Positions 1 through 5,757 of a DNA stretch of 8,577 nt are shown in pieces; positions within the stretch are counted from its first letter, which is position 1; every line of letters starts with the position of its first letter. A model generated the notes under the pieces. The model did no database searches and had not been told where the DNA came from. It saw nothing but the letters and a program-made list of their open reading frames with translations. The translations under genes were made by a program, and so were the position numbers. The DNA lies in the NCBI GenBank assembly GCA_946410365.1, contig CAMKAA010000026.1, positions 1 through 8,577 of the forward strand, in the 5' to 3' direction. Source of the DNA: an uncultured Lachnospiraceae bacterium (GTDB lineage Bacteria > Bacillota_A > Clostridia > Lachnospirales > Lachnospiraceae).

Positions 1-52
1 CGTCAGGCTCGAAAACTTATTTGTGCCCGCCTCTCTTTCAGCGGCAGATGCT

Positions 53-81
53 ATGATATCACTTCTCTTCCTCAGATGCAA
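53..81 (-). promoter_or_regulatory. Sigma-A-type promoter firing out of the left edge
   Basis: On the minus strand a -35 box TTGCAT (76-81) and a -10 box TATCAT (53-58) are separated by exactly 17 bases, and a TG one base before the -10 makes it an extended -10 (TGATATCAT). Transcription would start near 46 and leave the window, so the product is not visible. The promoter lies downstream of the tRNA-Ser terminator, so it serves a separate unit. The first 45 bases show no convincing ATG with a ribosome binding site; the transcript could be a structural RNA or have a long leader. Confidence 0.55.
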
Positions 82-120
82 GCACTTTTTAACAAAATAT
101 TAAGAATACTTTTTTCTTCA

Positions 121-159
121 GAAAGAAAAAGTTAATTTCACGGATTCCCGGAAATTAAC
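121..159 (-). terminator. Intrinsic terminator of the tRNA-Ser transcript
   Basis: Read leftward, arms 151-159 and 131-139 form a perfect 9-bp stem (GTTAATTTC with GAAATTAAC). The loop adds a CGG/CCG inner stem closed by GAAT, with one bulged T. The stem is followed at once by TTTTTCTTTC (130-121), a U-rich tract. It lies about 30 bases after the tRNA 3' end, the usual place for a tRNA terminator. The stem is AT-rich, but the U tract makes the orientation clear. Confidence 0.8.
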
Positions 160-191
160 CTTTCAGAGTTCCACATTGTGGATCTCCAGAG

Positions 192-279
192 CGGAGAAAG
201 AGGGATTTGAACCCTCGCGCCGGTTTCCCGACCTACACCCTTAGCAGGGGCGCCTCTTCAGCCTCTTGAGTATTTCTCC
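192..279 (-). tRNA. tRNA-Ser(GCU): tRNA-Ser, anticodon GCU
   Basis: This 88-nt class II tRNA reads leftward from G at 279. The acceptor stem GGAGAAA (279-273) pairs with TTTCTCC (199-193), and the discriminator base is G at 192. The anticodon stem CGCCC/GGGTG encloses the loop CTGCTAA, giving anticodon GCT, which reads serine codons AGC and AGU. A long variable arm (GTCGG-GAAA-CCGGC) marks a serine tRNA, and the T arm is GAGGG-TTCAAAT-CCCTC. CCA is not encoded: the bases after the discriminator are CTC. The gene has its own promoter (340-368) and terminator (121-159), so it is probably a single-gene unit with a leader of about 55 nt. Confidence 0.97.
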
Positions 280-312
280 TCGCCTGATTTAAGCATTAAA
301 TATGGTATTTGT

Positions 313-333
313 TACGTTCTTTTTAAGAACGTA
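313..333 (-). promoter_or_regulatory. Hairpin at the 5' end of the tRNA-Ser leader
   Basis: TACGTTCTT and AAGAACGTA form perfect 9-bp arms around a 3-base spacer. The element begins about 6 bases after the -10 box of the tRNA promoter, so the transcript would start within one or two bases of the first arm. It could be a 5'-terminal RNA hairpin protecting or guiding processing of the pre-tRNA, or a DNA operator overlapping the start site. The sequence does not decide between these. Confidence 0.55.
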
Positions 334-339
334 CTAATG

Positions 340-368
340 ATTATATAGATTTGTTTTCAGTTTGTCAA
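340..368 (-). promoter_or_regulatory. Consensus sigma-A promoter of tRNA-Ser
   Basis: On the minus strand the -35 TTGACA (363-368) and -10 TATAAT (340-345) both match consensus perfectly and are 17 bases apart, the optimal spacing. Predicted start is at 334-335, some 55 bases before the tRNA 5' end. Such strength is typical of stable RNA genes, and the position and orientation fit the tRNA-Ser gene. Confidence 0.92.
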
Positions 369-385
369 TTACAAGATACAGATAT

Positions 386-444
386 TTTGAATGGCTCGAC
401 TACAATATATGCCGGTCTCCATTCAAATTTCTGAAGACCGGCAT
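386..444 (-). other. Predicted H-type pseudoknot after the HIT gene
   Basis: Two perfect inverted repeats interleave. In the leftward RNA, stem 1 is ATGCCGGTCT (444-435) with AGACCGGCAT (418-409), 10 bp. Stem 2 is TTTGAATGG (427-419) with CCATTCAAA (394-386), 9 bp. The order is S1, 7-nt loop, S2, S1', 14-nt loop, S2', with no base between S2 and S1', the order of an H-type pseudoknot with loop lengths that look feasible. It starts 14 bases after the HIT stop codon. Stem 1 alone could act as a weak terminator, but its tail (ATATTGTAG) is a poor U tract. The two stems could instead be mutually exclusive hairpins. Confidence 0.5.
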
Positions 445-458
445 TATCGCTTCCGAAT

Positions 459-869
459 TCAGCCGAGGATCTTTGCGCAGACCTTATCGAGCTCTTCATC
501 AGAGGGATGTCCGGGTTTCCAAAGAATCGTCTGTCCGTCACCCTTATATCTGGGGATAATGTGCATGTGGAAATGGTTTACAGTCTGTCCTGCAGCCGCA
601 CCATTGTTCTGAACAACATTAAGCCCGTCCGCGCCAAGTTTATCCTTGAGTGTCTCCGCGACGGTCTTAGCTGTTTTCATCGCTTCTGCTGCCCAATCCT
701 GCGGGATCTCGAACAGGTTGGCGAAGTGTTCCTTGGGAAGTACCAACGCATGTCCGTCTGTAGCGGGACCGTTGTCCAGGATTACCCTGAATTTCTCGTT
801 CTCGTAAATGGTCCTGCTGGGGATATCGCCGTTCGCTATTTTGCAGAAAATACAGTTATTATCTCTCAA
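459..869 (-). CDS. HIT-family nucleotide hydrolase/transferase
   Basis: This 136-aa protein is a full-length histidine triad protein of the HinT/PKCI branch. The signature HFHMHIIP lies at residues 99-106, with triad histidines 99, 101 and 103; the middle one is the expected nucleophile that attacks the alpha-phosphate of purine nucleotide substrates. The N-terminal Cys6-x2-Cys9 (CIFC), with His48 (KEHF) and a triad histidine, resembles the zinc site reported in some bacterial HIT proteins. Family members hydrolyse nucleoside phosphoramidates or dinucleoside polyphosphates in the cytosol; the substrate here is unknown. The start is TTG at 869, supported by a strong AAGGAGGT (883-876) at good spacing; the nearby ATG at 886 is out of frame. 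The gene is 62 bases after the FHA gene and has its own likely promoter, so it need not belong to the pilus operon. Confidence 0.93.
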   Translation of the reverse strand: MRDNNCIFCKIANGDIPSRTIYENEKFRVILDNGPATDGHALVLPKEHFANLFEIPQDWAAEAMKTAKTVAETLKDKLGADGLNVVQNNGAAAGQTVNHFHMHIIPRYKGDGQTILWKPGHPSDEELDKVCAKILG

Positions 870-875
870 CTTTCT

Positions 876-915
876 ACCTCCTTCATGGCAAGTATCTTGC
901 GATTAGATTATAACA
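876..915 (-). promoter_or_regulatory. Extended -10 promoter and RBS of the HIT gene
   Basis: TGTTATAAT (915-907) is a perfect extended -10 element on the minus strand. The region 17 bases upstream (935-930, ATGAAA) is a poor -35 and overlaps the stop codon of the FHA gene, as extended -10 promoters tolerate. Predicted start is near 900, giving a leader of about 30 bases. AAGGAGGT (883-876) follows, with 6 bases before the TTG start. No terminator is seen between the FHA gene and this promoter, so read-through from the pilus operon is also possible. Confidence 0.6.
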
Positions 916-931
916 GGACTCCCGAAGGATT

Positions 932-2263
932 TCATCTGTATTCATATTCCATATTGCCGAATCTGACCTCATCTCCCCGATGCACCCGTCTCTTTTCATT
1001 TGGCTCAAGTCTTGTTCCATTGATAAAGGTACCATTTGTACTGTCCAGATCACGAATCTCGATGCATCCCTCCTCACCTTTGTATATTCTCGCGTGTACT
1101 CTGCTGACGGATGGATCCGGCAGGACCACATCGACATAGGACTGCGCTTTTCCGACAGTTGTCGGGAGCGTTCTAAGGTCGATCCTGCTGCCTCTGTCCC
1201 GTCCGTACAGTCTGCCGACCGTCTCTTGTTCACTGAAGCGGACCGTATTTCCGGCCTCTTCGTCGTTCAGTCTGTAATCCTCCGCCTTTCCCATGCCGTA
1301 TACCGGCAGGTCTTTCTCATCACTCTCCAAAAAGGATGGTCTTCTGCTCCATTCTTCCTCTCTCTTCTTTCTGCGCGACTCGCGTACCCTAAGGACCGTC
1401 TCCGCAATGATCAGGCACGCGCTGACCAGCAGCAGGATCGATCCGGCAATGCACAGCCTTCTTTCCCTTTGTGAAATATAGACCAGGAGCTGTACGGCGA
1501 ACAATCCGCCCGCGCCGGCAAGAAGGAATATCGTTAGAAATATTCTGAACGCTAACTGCTTTTTTCCGGATCTCCTCCCGGAATCCCGGTCTTCAGCAAG
1601 CTCTGTATTCCGCTCCTGCTTTTCAGTTGATTTGGATGTGTATCGTTCGGATCTGTCAAAATCCTCATGTTTTGTTTCTGCAGCACTATCCTCGTCCGGC
1701 TCCACTGTCCCGATTTCCCAAGGTTTGGGCGTATCTGTTTGTGCTGCTTCCTCTCTGATTACTTCCCGCAGAGCCTGCCTGTCTCTCTCCGCGGCAGCGC
1801 ACAATCGGTAAGCCGCAGCGGCCGCGCGCTTATCTGTTCCGTCTATTCCATCCGCCAGGAACCGGAACACTTCCGGATTGACCACTTCCCCGGGGTAGTA
1901 AGTAAAGCAATATTTCCCGGAAGAGAGATCGTAAAAAATCTGTTCTCCTGTTAATATCAGGTGCTGCTCATCGAGCAGATATCCTGAAAGTGTCCCCGAC
2001 ACCTCATAAAGCGCCTCCAGAAGTCTGAACAGTTCCGCGCCCGGAATTTTTCGGCCTTCATACAGTGCGCTCAGACTCTGTCTGCCGGTAGTCTCATAGT
2101 ACAGAAAACTCTCTCCGTCAATGTGTCTGAGACCGCACGGCAGTATTCCCACGATTCTGTTCATCTCCAGCATCCTGTACTGATACCCGGTTGTTTCGGC
2201 CTCCGGCGGACATGGAATGATCATATAACTATGCATTGTATCTTTATAATATGTAGCATTCAT
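932..2263 (-). CDS. Membrane FHA-domain protein (DUF6382-like N-terminus)
   Basis: This 443-aa protein ends the Tad operon. Residues 1-170 form a soluble domain resembling the DUF6382 region found before FHA domains in Clostridia (recalled, not searched). Residues 175-235 are a charged linker. Two hydrophobic segments follow (about 238-262 and 270-290), then a basic stretch (RRKKR) that is probably cytoplasmic, so both ends should face the cytoplasm. Residues 368-443 are an FHA domain: GK at 371-372 where GR is usual, SRVH at 387-390 and STNG at 408-411, which are phosphothreonine-binding loop residues. FHA domains bind phosphothreonine peptides, so this is a candidate regulator or scaffold at the pilus machine; no kinase is visible here. 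The start is ATG at 2263, preceded by AGGAAGGA; the reading frame stays open upstream but there overlaps the TadE-like gene. It begins 17 bases after that gene. Confidence 0.88.
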   Translation of the reverse strand: MNATYYKDTMHSYMIIPCPPEAETTGYQYRMLEMNRIVGILPCGLRHIDGESFLYYETTGRQSLSALYEGRKIPGAELFRLLEALYEVSGTLSGYLLDEQHLILTGEQIFYDLSSGKYCFTYYPGEVVNPEVFRFLADGIDGTDKRAAAAAYRLCAAAERDRQALREVIREEAAQTDTPKPWEIGTVEPDEDSAAETKHEDFDRSERYTSKSTEKQERNTELAEDRDSGRRSGKKQLAFRIFLTIFLLAGAGGLFAVQLLVYISQRERRLCIAGSILLLVSACLIIAETVLRVRESRRKKREEEWSRRPSFLESDEKDLPVYGMGKAEDYRLNDEEAGNTVRFSEQETVGRLYGRDRGSRIDLRTLPTTVGKAQSYVDVVLPDPSVSRVHARIYKGEEGCIEIRDLDSTNGTFINGTRLEPNEKRRVHRGDEVRFGNMEYEYR

Positions 2264-2280
2264 ACACAGTGATCCTTCCT

Positions 2281-2706
2281 CTATTGTCCCAGCACCTGCT
2301 GTGCTATTGCCGAGGCTCTCCTGAATCTGCGAAAAGATTGCGGGGGGTCTGTCTTTCGTGCCCGCATTGTTACTTTCAGTTCCCAGATTGGCTCTCCCTC
2401 TCCCGTCCCGGTCAGAAGCGCAGGAGCCATTTCTCCTTTCGCAGAGGCTGTGATCTCGCTTCCTCCACCTGTCTCCGCTGAGCAGCTGCTCAGCATAAAA
2501 TAGCCAGAGGTATCGATCTTTATCTCCGCCGTACTCTTCCCCCGCACAATACTTTGCCTGTATGCCGCCGTATACAGATCCTGTGTCATCCTGCACTTAT
2601 CATATAGAAAAAACGTCGCATACAGGAGCATGATCACCAGCGCAAATACTGCGGGAAAGACCATTGCTGCTTCCAGAGTCATATATCCCTCAAGTTCCTT
2701 TTTCAT
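2281..2706 (-). CDS. Short TadE-like pseudopilin
   Basis: This 141-aa protein has a prepilin-like N-terminus: a short charged leader (MKKELEG), then YMTLEAAMVFP and a hydrophobic segment to about residue 34. Cleavage after Gly7 would place Glu12 at +5 of the mature protein, the hallmark of type IV prepilins. The T-L-E-A-A pattern before the hydrophobic helix is typical of TadE/TadF pseudopilins. The remaining roughly 100 residues are soluble and probably exposed outside, with a Gly/Ser-rich stretch at 76-90 and a basic C-terminal end. It is likely a minor pilus subunit processed by the TadV peptidase encoded just upstream. The start is ATG at 2706 after a GAGGGGAG ribosome binding site, 17 bases from the tadV stop. 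Whether it is nearer TadE or TadF cannot be told. Confidence 0.82.
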   Translation of the reverse strand: MKKELEGYMTLEAAMVFPAVFALVIMLLYATFFLYDKCRMTQDLYTAAYRQSIVRGKSTAEIKIDTSGYFMLSSCSAETGGGSEITASAKGEMAPALLTGTGEGEPIWELKVTMRARKTDPPQSFRRFRRASAIAQQVLGQ

Positions 2707-2723
2707 AGCCCGTTTCTCCCCTC

Positions 2724-3173
2724 TTACACTGACGACAACACACCTGTGATCAGAAGCAGGCTTCCCGCGGACGCAAGAAACGGGATGAACGCTATCCGAT
2801 CTCCTGCCTTTTTTCTTCCTGTAAATACCCCGATCACGCAGATCAGAGCTGCCATGATCAATGCCATTTCCGCGATCACCACTGCCGCTCTGATCCCCGT
2901 AAACAGCCCGCAGACCGCAAGGCAGATTCCGTCACCCTCTCCGATCCTCCCTCTCAGTATTAAGGATAAGATCAGGAGGAGTGCGCCCGGCGCAGCACCT
3001 GCCCATAGCTCCCACTTTGAACTTCCGCCGGGTTCAAGCAGATCCGCCGCCGCAGCAGTCACGAAAAAAATTCCGGGAATCCACAGTGGGATCCTTTTCG
3101 ATCTCAGATCAGGCACCGCGGCCATCCACAGAAACAGGCAGGCGAACAGAAGTCGCGTCACATTTGTCTTCAT
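2724..3173 (-). CDS. tadV: A24 prepilin peptidase (TadV/CpaA)
   Basis: This 149-aa, very hydrophobic protein has about five to six membrane segments and fits the small TadV/CpaA type, which lacks the N-methylation domain of larger PilD enzymes. The two catalytic aspartates are visible: Asp22 in PDLRSKRIP after the first helix, and Asp81 in the GxGD motif GEGD (78-81). The AFIPFL stretch (128-133) matches the conserved region before the last helix. It should cleave the leaders of Flp and the pseudopilins after a glycine on the cytoplasmic face of the membrane. It lies 20 bases after tadE and 17 before the short TadE-like gene. The start is ATG at 3173, but its ribosome binding site is weak or distant (AAGGA 14 bases upstream), so expression may depend on translation of tadE. 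Confidence 0.92.
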   Translation of the reverse strand: MKTNVTRLLFACLFLWMAAVPDLRSKRIPLWIPGIFFVTAAAADLLEPGGSSKWELWAGAAPGALLLILSLILRGRIGEGDGICLAVCGLFTGIRAAVVIAEMALIMAALICVIGVFTGRKKAGDRIAFIPFLASAGSLLLITGVLSSV

Positions 3174-3193
3174 ATGTTTTGTCTGATTCCTTT

Positions 3194-4138
3194 TTAATGG
3201 CTGCCCTTATGTCCGCCGCCGCAGACAGGACAGGGTCTATAGTGCTCTTTGGCCGCATCCGTCTCCATCGTTGTCAAGTGCCTGACGATCCCGCTGCAGT
3301 TTCGGTCGGAGTGATACCGGTTTCCTTCTTTTGTAATATAAACGATTCCGTTTCCACCCGGCCTGCAGCATTCACAGGGATAGTACTTCGCCCCGTTTCC
3401 GCTTCTGTAATTGTCTACCTCCGATGCAGATACAGCTCTGATCTGAGGGTTGAGATAAATACAGCCGGCATCCGTGTGATACACCTCCCCATACGTAGTG
3501 ACATAGACCGCCCCTTCTTGGACGCTGCCGCCGCTGTCCTGTGCTAACCCGCTCCCGGGTTCCCATCCAACCCAGGCGTGACCGCAGTATCTGGCCTGCA
3601 TCGCGAAATCAGGAAAAGCAGCAATGCGCACAAAAGGCCTGACCCTGCAGTTAACGATGATCTCGACCCGGTCTCCCTCTGTCATGATCTTCGACCGGGC
3701 AAAAGACAGTCCCGCCTTTCCGCCCACCACGCAGGAATGCTTCCAGAACGCTTCTCCAAGATAAGAAGTTACTTTGTTTCTCACATAGGTCTCCGAGAGA
3801 AGCAGCGACACCGCTTCTCCGCCCTCGGTCGTCTGTTCCTGCGCGCCGTTCTCCCCTTGTCCGGCCCCCGGTGCGAATCTGGTATAATAAGCCGCTTCGC
3901 AGACCTGTTCTCCTGCCTGCTGAAGAGCTGCCTGCAGGCCGCTCTGGAGGCGGACCGCCTCAAAAATAAACAGCAGGTTCATAATGAAGAACAGGAACAG
4001 CGGCACTGCTACCGCAGCTTCCAGCGTCATACTTCCGGAAAAAGAAGGCGGGAGCGATGTCCCTGCCGCCCATCCAGACGCCCGGAGAGGCTCTTTTTTG
4101 TTTACATCTGTCAAAATACCGCCAGACGGCAGAAACAT
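3194..4138 (-). CDS. TadE-type pseudopilin with tandem Cys/His modules
   Basis: This 314-aa protein is much longer than a usual TadE (often about 150-200 aa). A leader of 35 residues ends at Gly35; SMTLEAAVAVPLFLF follows, with Glu40 at +5 of the mature form, then a hydrophobic helix to about residue 60. Residues 61-200 resemble the exposed part of TadE proteins. The C-terminal 105 residues hold two copies of a module of the form VY-x-T-x2-G-x2-YH-x4-C ... PC-x2-C: His221, Cys226, Cys255, Cys258 and His276, Cys281, Cys303, Cys306. Each could bind one metal ion, probably zinc. The start is ATG at 4138, with AAAGGAGG 8-9 bases upstream; GTG at 4141 is an alternative. The frame opens further upstream but there overlaps the DUF5702 gene. 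The gap to that gene is 61 bases. Confidence 0.85.
   Translation of the reverse strand: MFLPSGGILTDVNKKEPLRASGWAAGTSLPPSFSGSMTLEAAVAVPLFLFFIMNLLFIFEAVRLQSGLQAALQQAGEQVCEAAYYTRFAPGAGQGENGAQEQTTEGGEAVSLLLSETYVRNKVTSYLGEAFWKHSCVVGGKAGLSFARSKIMTEGDRVEIIVNCRVRPFVRIAAFPDFAMQARYCGHAWVGWEPGSGLAQDSGGSVQEGAVYVTTYGEVYHTDAGCIYLNPQIRAVSASEVDNYRSGNGAKYYPCECCRPGGNGIVYITKEGNRYHSDRNCSGIVRHLTTMETDAAKEHYRPCPVCGGGHKGSH
3221..3508 (-). repeat. Two tandem Cys/His modules in the TadE protein
   Basis: Copy 1 is residues 211-258 (3508-3365) and copy 2 is residues 266-306 (3343-3221). Shared features in order are VYVT or VYIT, a Gly three residues on, Tyr-His, Asp two residues after His, Cys five after His, a Ser/Thr-x2-Glu-like stretch, Tyr, then Pro-Cys-x2-Cys. 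The copies differ in the middle (29 against 22 residues from the first to the second Cys), so this is an old protein-level duplication, not a recent DNA repeat. I recall similar YH...C...PCxxC tails on secreted nucleases and competence-type proteins of Firmicutes; no named family is claimed. Confidence 0.75.
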
Positions 4139-4199
4139 CACTCCCACCTCCTTTCTCCTGTCATACTCATTGCCTGATCTTAGCCTTTCTTCATCTGCA

Positions 4200-5750
4200 T
4201 CAGTTATATCCGCTGCTTCCGCTAAACAAAAACTCCGTCCCGCAGGCCCTCGCTCCGGCATTCATATTAAACTCGTCCAGGCACAGATCCATCCTGAACC
4301 CGCTGTTTCCGGTGATCCTGCGCAGATCCATTTCCATAACATCCATTGTCCTTCGGGTTTTGACCGAGCTGCCCTCCAGAAGCAAAAGCCCCTGAAGATA
4401 CTCGCAGTAGCCCAGTCCTTCCCCGCCGTCTCTGTCTCTGACCGCTGTCATGGGAGTCAGCAGTTCGTACAGATGTGTCTTCCAGGAATCGCCGGTCTTG
4501 GCAACCGGCACTTTCCCGCCTTTCATCAGTATCCTCACATCCTGAACACTCTCAAGATAACCCCAGGCCAGGGCAAGCGCGTAAGCGGCAGGTTCCTCCA
4601 GTTCGGGATTAAGAAGGAGCAGAGACGCTGCTGCGGCCACTGCGCGGACCTGGCCCATTCGGCTCTCATCCGTGAACAGATACGCGCAGTTGGATGCCTC
4701 TCTGATCAGAATAAGCCGTGCGGCAGTTCCCTCAAGATTTTCCCGGTCAGATTCTTTCCCGCATAAAATATACTCAGTCTGGTAACGAAGTTGTCCATCC
4801 TCAGAGGGCTTTACACAGTTTCCCATCTTCTCGTAAATATACCGGTCAAATATAATCTCATCTGCCTGCGGATATCTGTGAGAGTTGGCCGCTGTCATTC
4901 CTGTCCCCAGATGAACCTTCCGTGCGCTGAGAACGTTTTCTGTCTCGACGCGTCTTACGGAAAGCCCGTCAATATCCCCGAAAACCTGACGGAGAACAGG
5001 CAGTAACTGAAATGATCCCATTCGATCGACCATATTCTCTGCTTCCGAGGGCTCTTCCGACGCCGCTTCATACTCCTCGGCAGTAACTTCCTCTTCGTTC
5101 TCTTCTTTTTCCTCATTTTCCTGCCTTTGATTCTCCCTTTGATCTCTCAGCGCCTGCTTCAGGTCCTCTCTGCTCTGCTCTGTCTCAGCTGTCCACTCTC
5201 TTCCGCTGATCTCAAGGCCTCTCCACTGATCAGCTGTCACCAGCATTTCCGAGATCACCGCGCCGGCCGGATCCGCCGACATATACGCATATACCTGCTC
5301 CCGGACCGCTTTCCCTCCGTTGTCACAGGCATATCTCGCCTCAGGCACCCGGACATCCGAGATCTCCATTGATGTCCAGTCCCTGATCCCTCCGAAAAGG
5401 ATCGCTGTCTTTCTGTCACAATTACCGGCCATATAATTCCTCAGATGCTGTGCAAGAACTTCGTTCCCTCCTCCCGGTCCGCCGTAAGACGTATCCGTAA
5501 AGAAAAGATCATATCTGCTGTGCATCTCCCTGTGGAATTCCGCCAGTGCCGCGTTCTGCGCTATGCGGCTGACGCTCTCCATCTGCATGCGAGCGGCGCC
5601 GAGCCTGGCGCCGCTGATCAGTACAAGATAAAGCGTGAGAATCGACGCAAGGGTCAGAACCAGGTACACCGTCATATAGCCGCCTGCTTCCCGCGGTGGT
5701 CTCCATTCAGGCAGGGACTTTTTTTCGCCCCGGGTCCTCTCGCTGTTCAC
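4200..5750 (-). CDS. DUF5702-like large pseudopilin of the Tad locus
   Basis: This 516-aa protein has a prepilin-like start: a basic leader of 24 residues ending in EAGG, then YMTVYLVLTLASIL and one hydrophobic helix to about residue 46. The next part (SGARLGAARMQMESVSRIAQ and an RYDLFF stretch) resembles my memory of DUF5702 proteins in Clostridia Tad loci. Mature position +5 is Tyr29, not the Glu seen in the other three pilin-like proteins here. Residues 187-240 are a Glu/Gln-rich, low-complexity and probably coiled stretch; the remaining C-terminal part is probably folded and external, with six scattered Cys. The start is GTG at 5750, 7 bases after the flp stop, with only a weak GAGAG ribosome binding site, suggesting translational coupling. 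Its role is unknown; a large minor pilin or tip subunit is plausible. Confidence 0.82.
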   Translation of the reverse strand: MNSERTRGEKKSLPEWRPPREAGGYMTVYLVLTLASILTLYLVLISGARLGAARMQMESVSRIAQNAALAEFHREMHSRYDLFFTDTSYGGPGGGNEVLAQHLRNYMAGNCDRKTAILFGGIRDWTSMEISDVRVPEARYACDNGGKAVREQVYAYMSADPAGAVISEMLVTADQWRGLEISGREWTAETEQSREDLKQALRDQRENQRQENEEKEENEEEVTAEEYEAASEEPSEAENMVDRMGSFQLLPVLRQVFGDIDGLSVRRVETENVLSARKVHLGTGMTAANSHRYPQADEIIFDRYIYEKMGNCVKPSEDGQLRYQTEYILCGKESDRENLEGTAARLILIREASNCAYLFTDESRMGQVRAVAAAASLLLLNPELEEPAAYALALAWGYLESVQDVRILMKGGKVPVAKTGDSWKTHLYELLTPMTAVRDRDGGEGLGYCEYLQGLLLLEGSSVKTRRTMDVMEMDLRRITGNSGFRMDLCLDEFNMNAGARACGTEFLFSGSSGYN

Positions 5751-5757
5751 GATCTCT

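Noticed and set aside
1..135. Plus-strand frame open from the left edge for 44 codons, ending in TAA at 133-135
   Set aside because: The protein is not recognisable, the frame overlaps a minus-strand promoter and the tRNA terminator, and short open edge frames are common.
918..929. Tiny hairpin TCC-TTCG-GGA after the FHA gene as a possible terminator
   Set aside because: Only a 3-bp stem and no U tract follows; it is too weak to end the operon.
507..1139. Long plus-strand open frame opposite the HIT and FHA genes
   Set aside because: It runs antisense to two well-supported genes, gives a low-complexity unrecognisable protein and has no ribosome binding site.
883..1233. Minus-strand 116-codon frame inside the FHA gene
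   Set aside because: Wrong frame relative to the FHA domain, which is clearly encoded there; the protein resembles nothing.
2245..2250. TATAAT on the plus strand near the start of the FHA gene
   Set aside because: No -35 at suitable spacing and no gene downstream on that strand; AT-rich start regions of genes often produce such matches.
2264..2596. Upstream extension of the FHA reading frame
   Set aside because: It overlaps the TadE-like gene in another frame; ATG at 2263 has a ribosome binding site and starts the conserved domain.
4138..4170. 10-codon minus-strand ORF (MSMTGERRWE) ending in TGATG at the TadE start
   Set aside because: A leader peptide is conceivable because its stop overlaps the next ATG, but its own ribosome binding site is poor and the AGGAGG it contains is better explained as the TadE site.
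3984..4766. 260-codon plus-strand open frame across the DUF5702/TadE junction
   Set aside because: Antisense shadow of two minus-strand genes with clear prepilin features; no recognisable protein.
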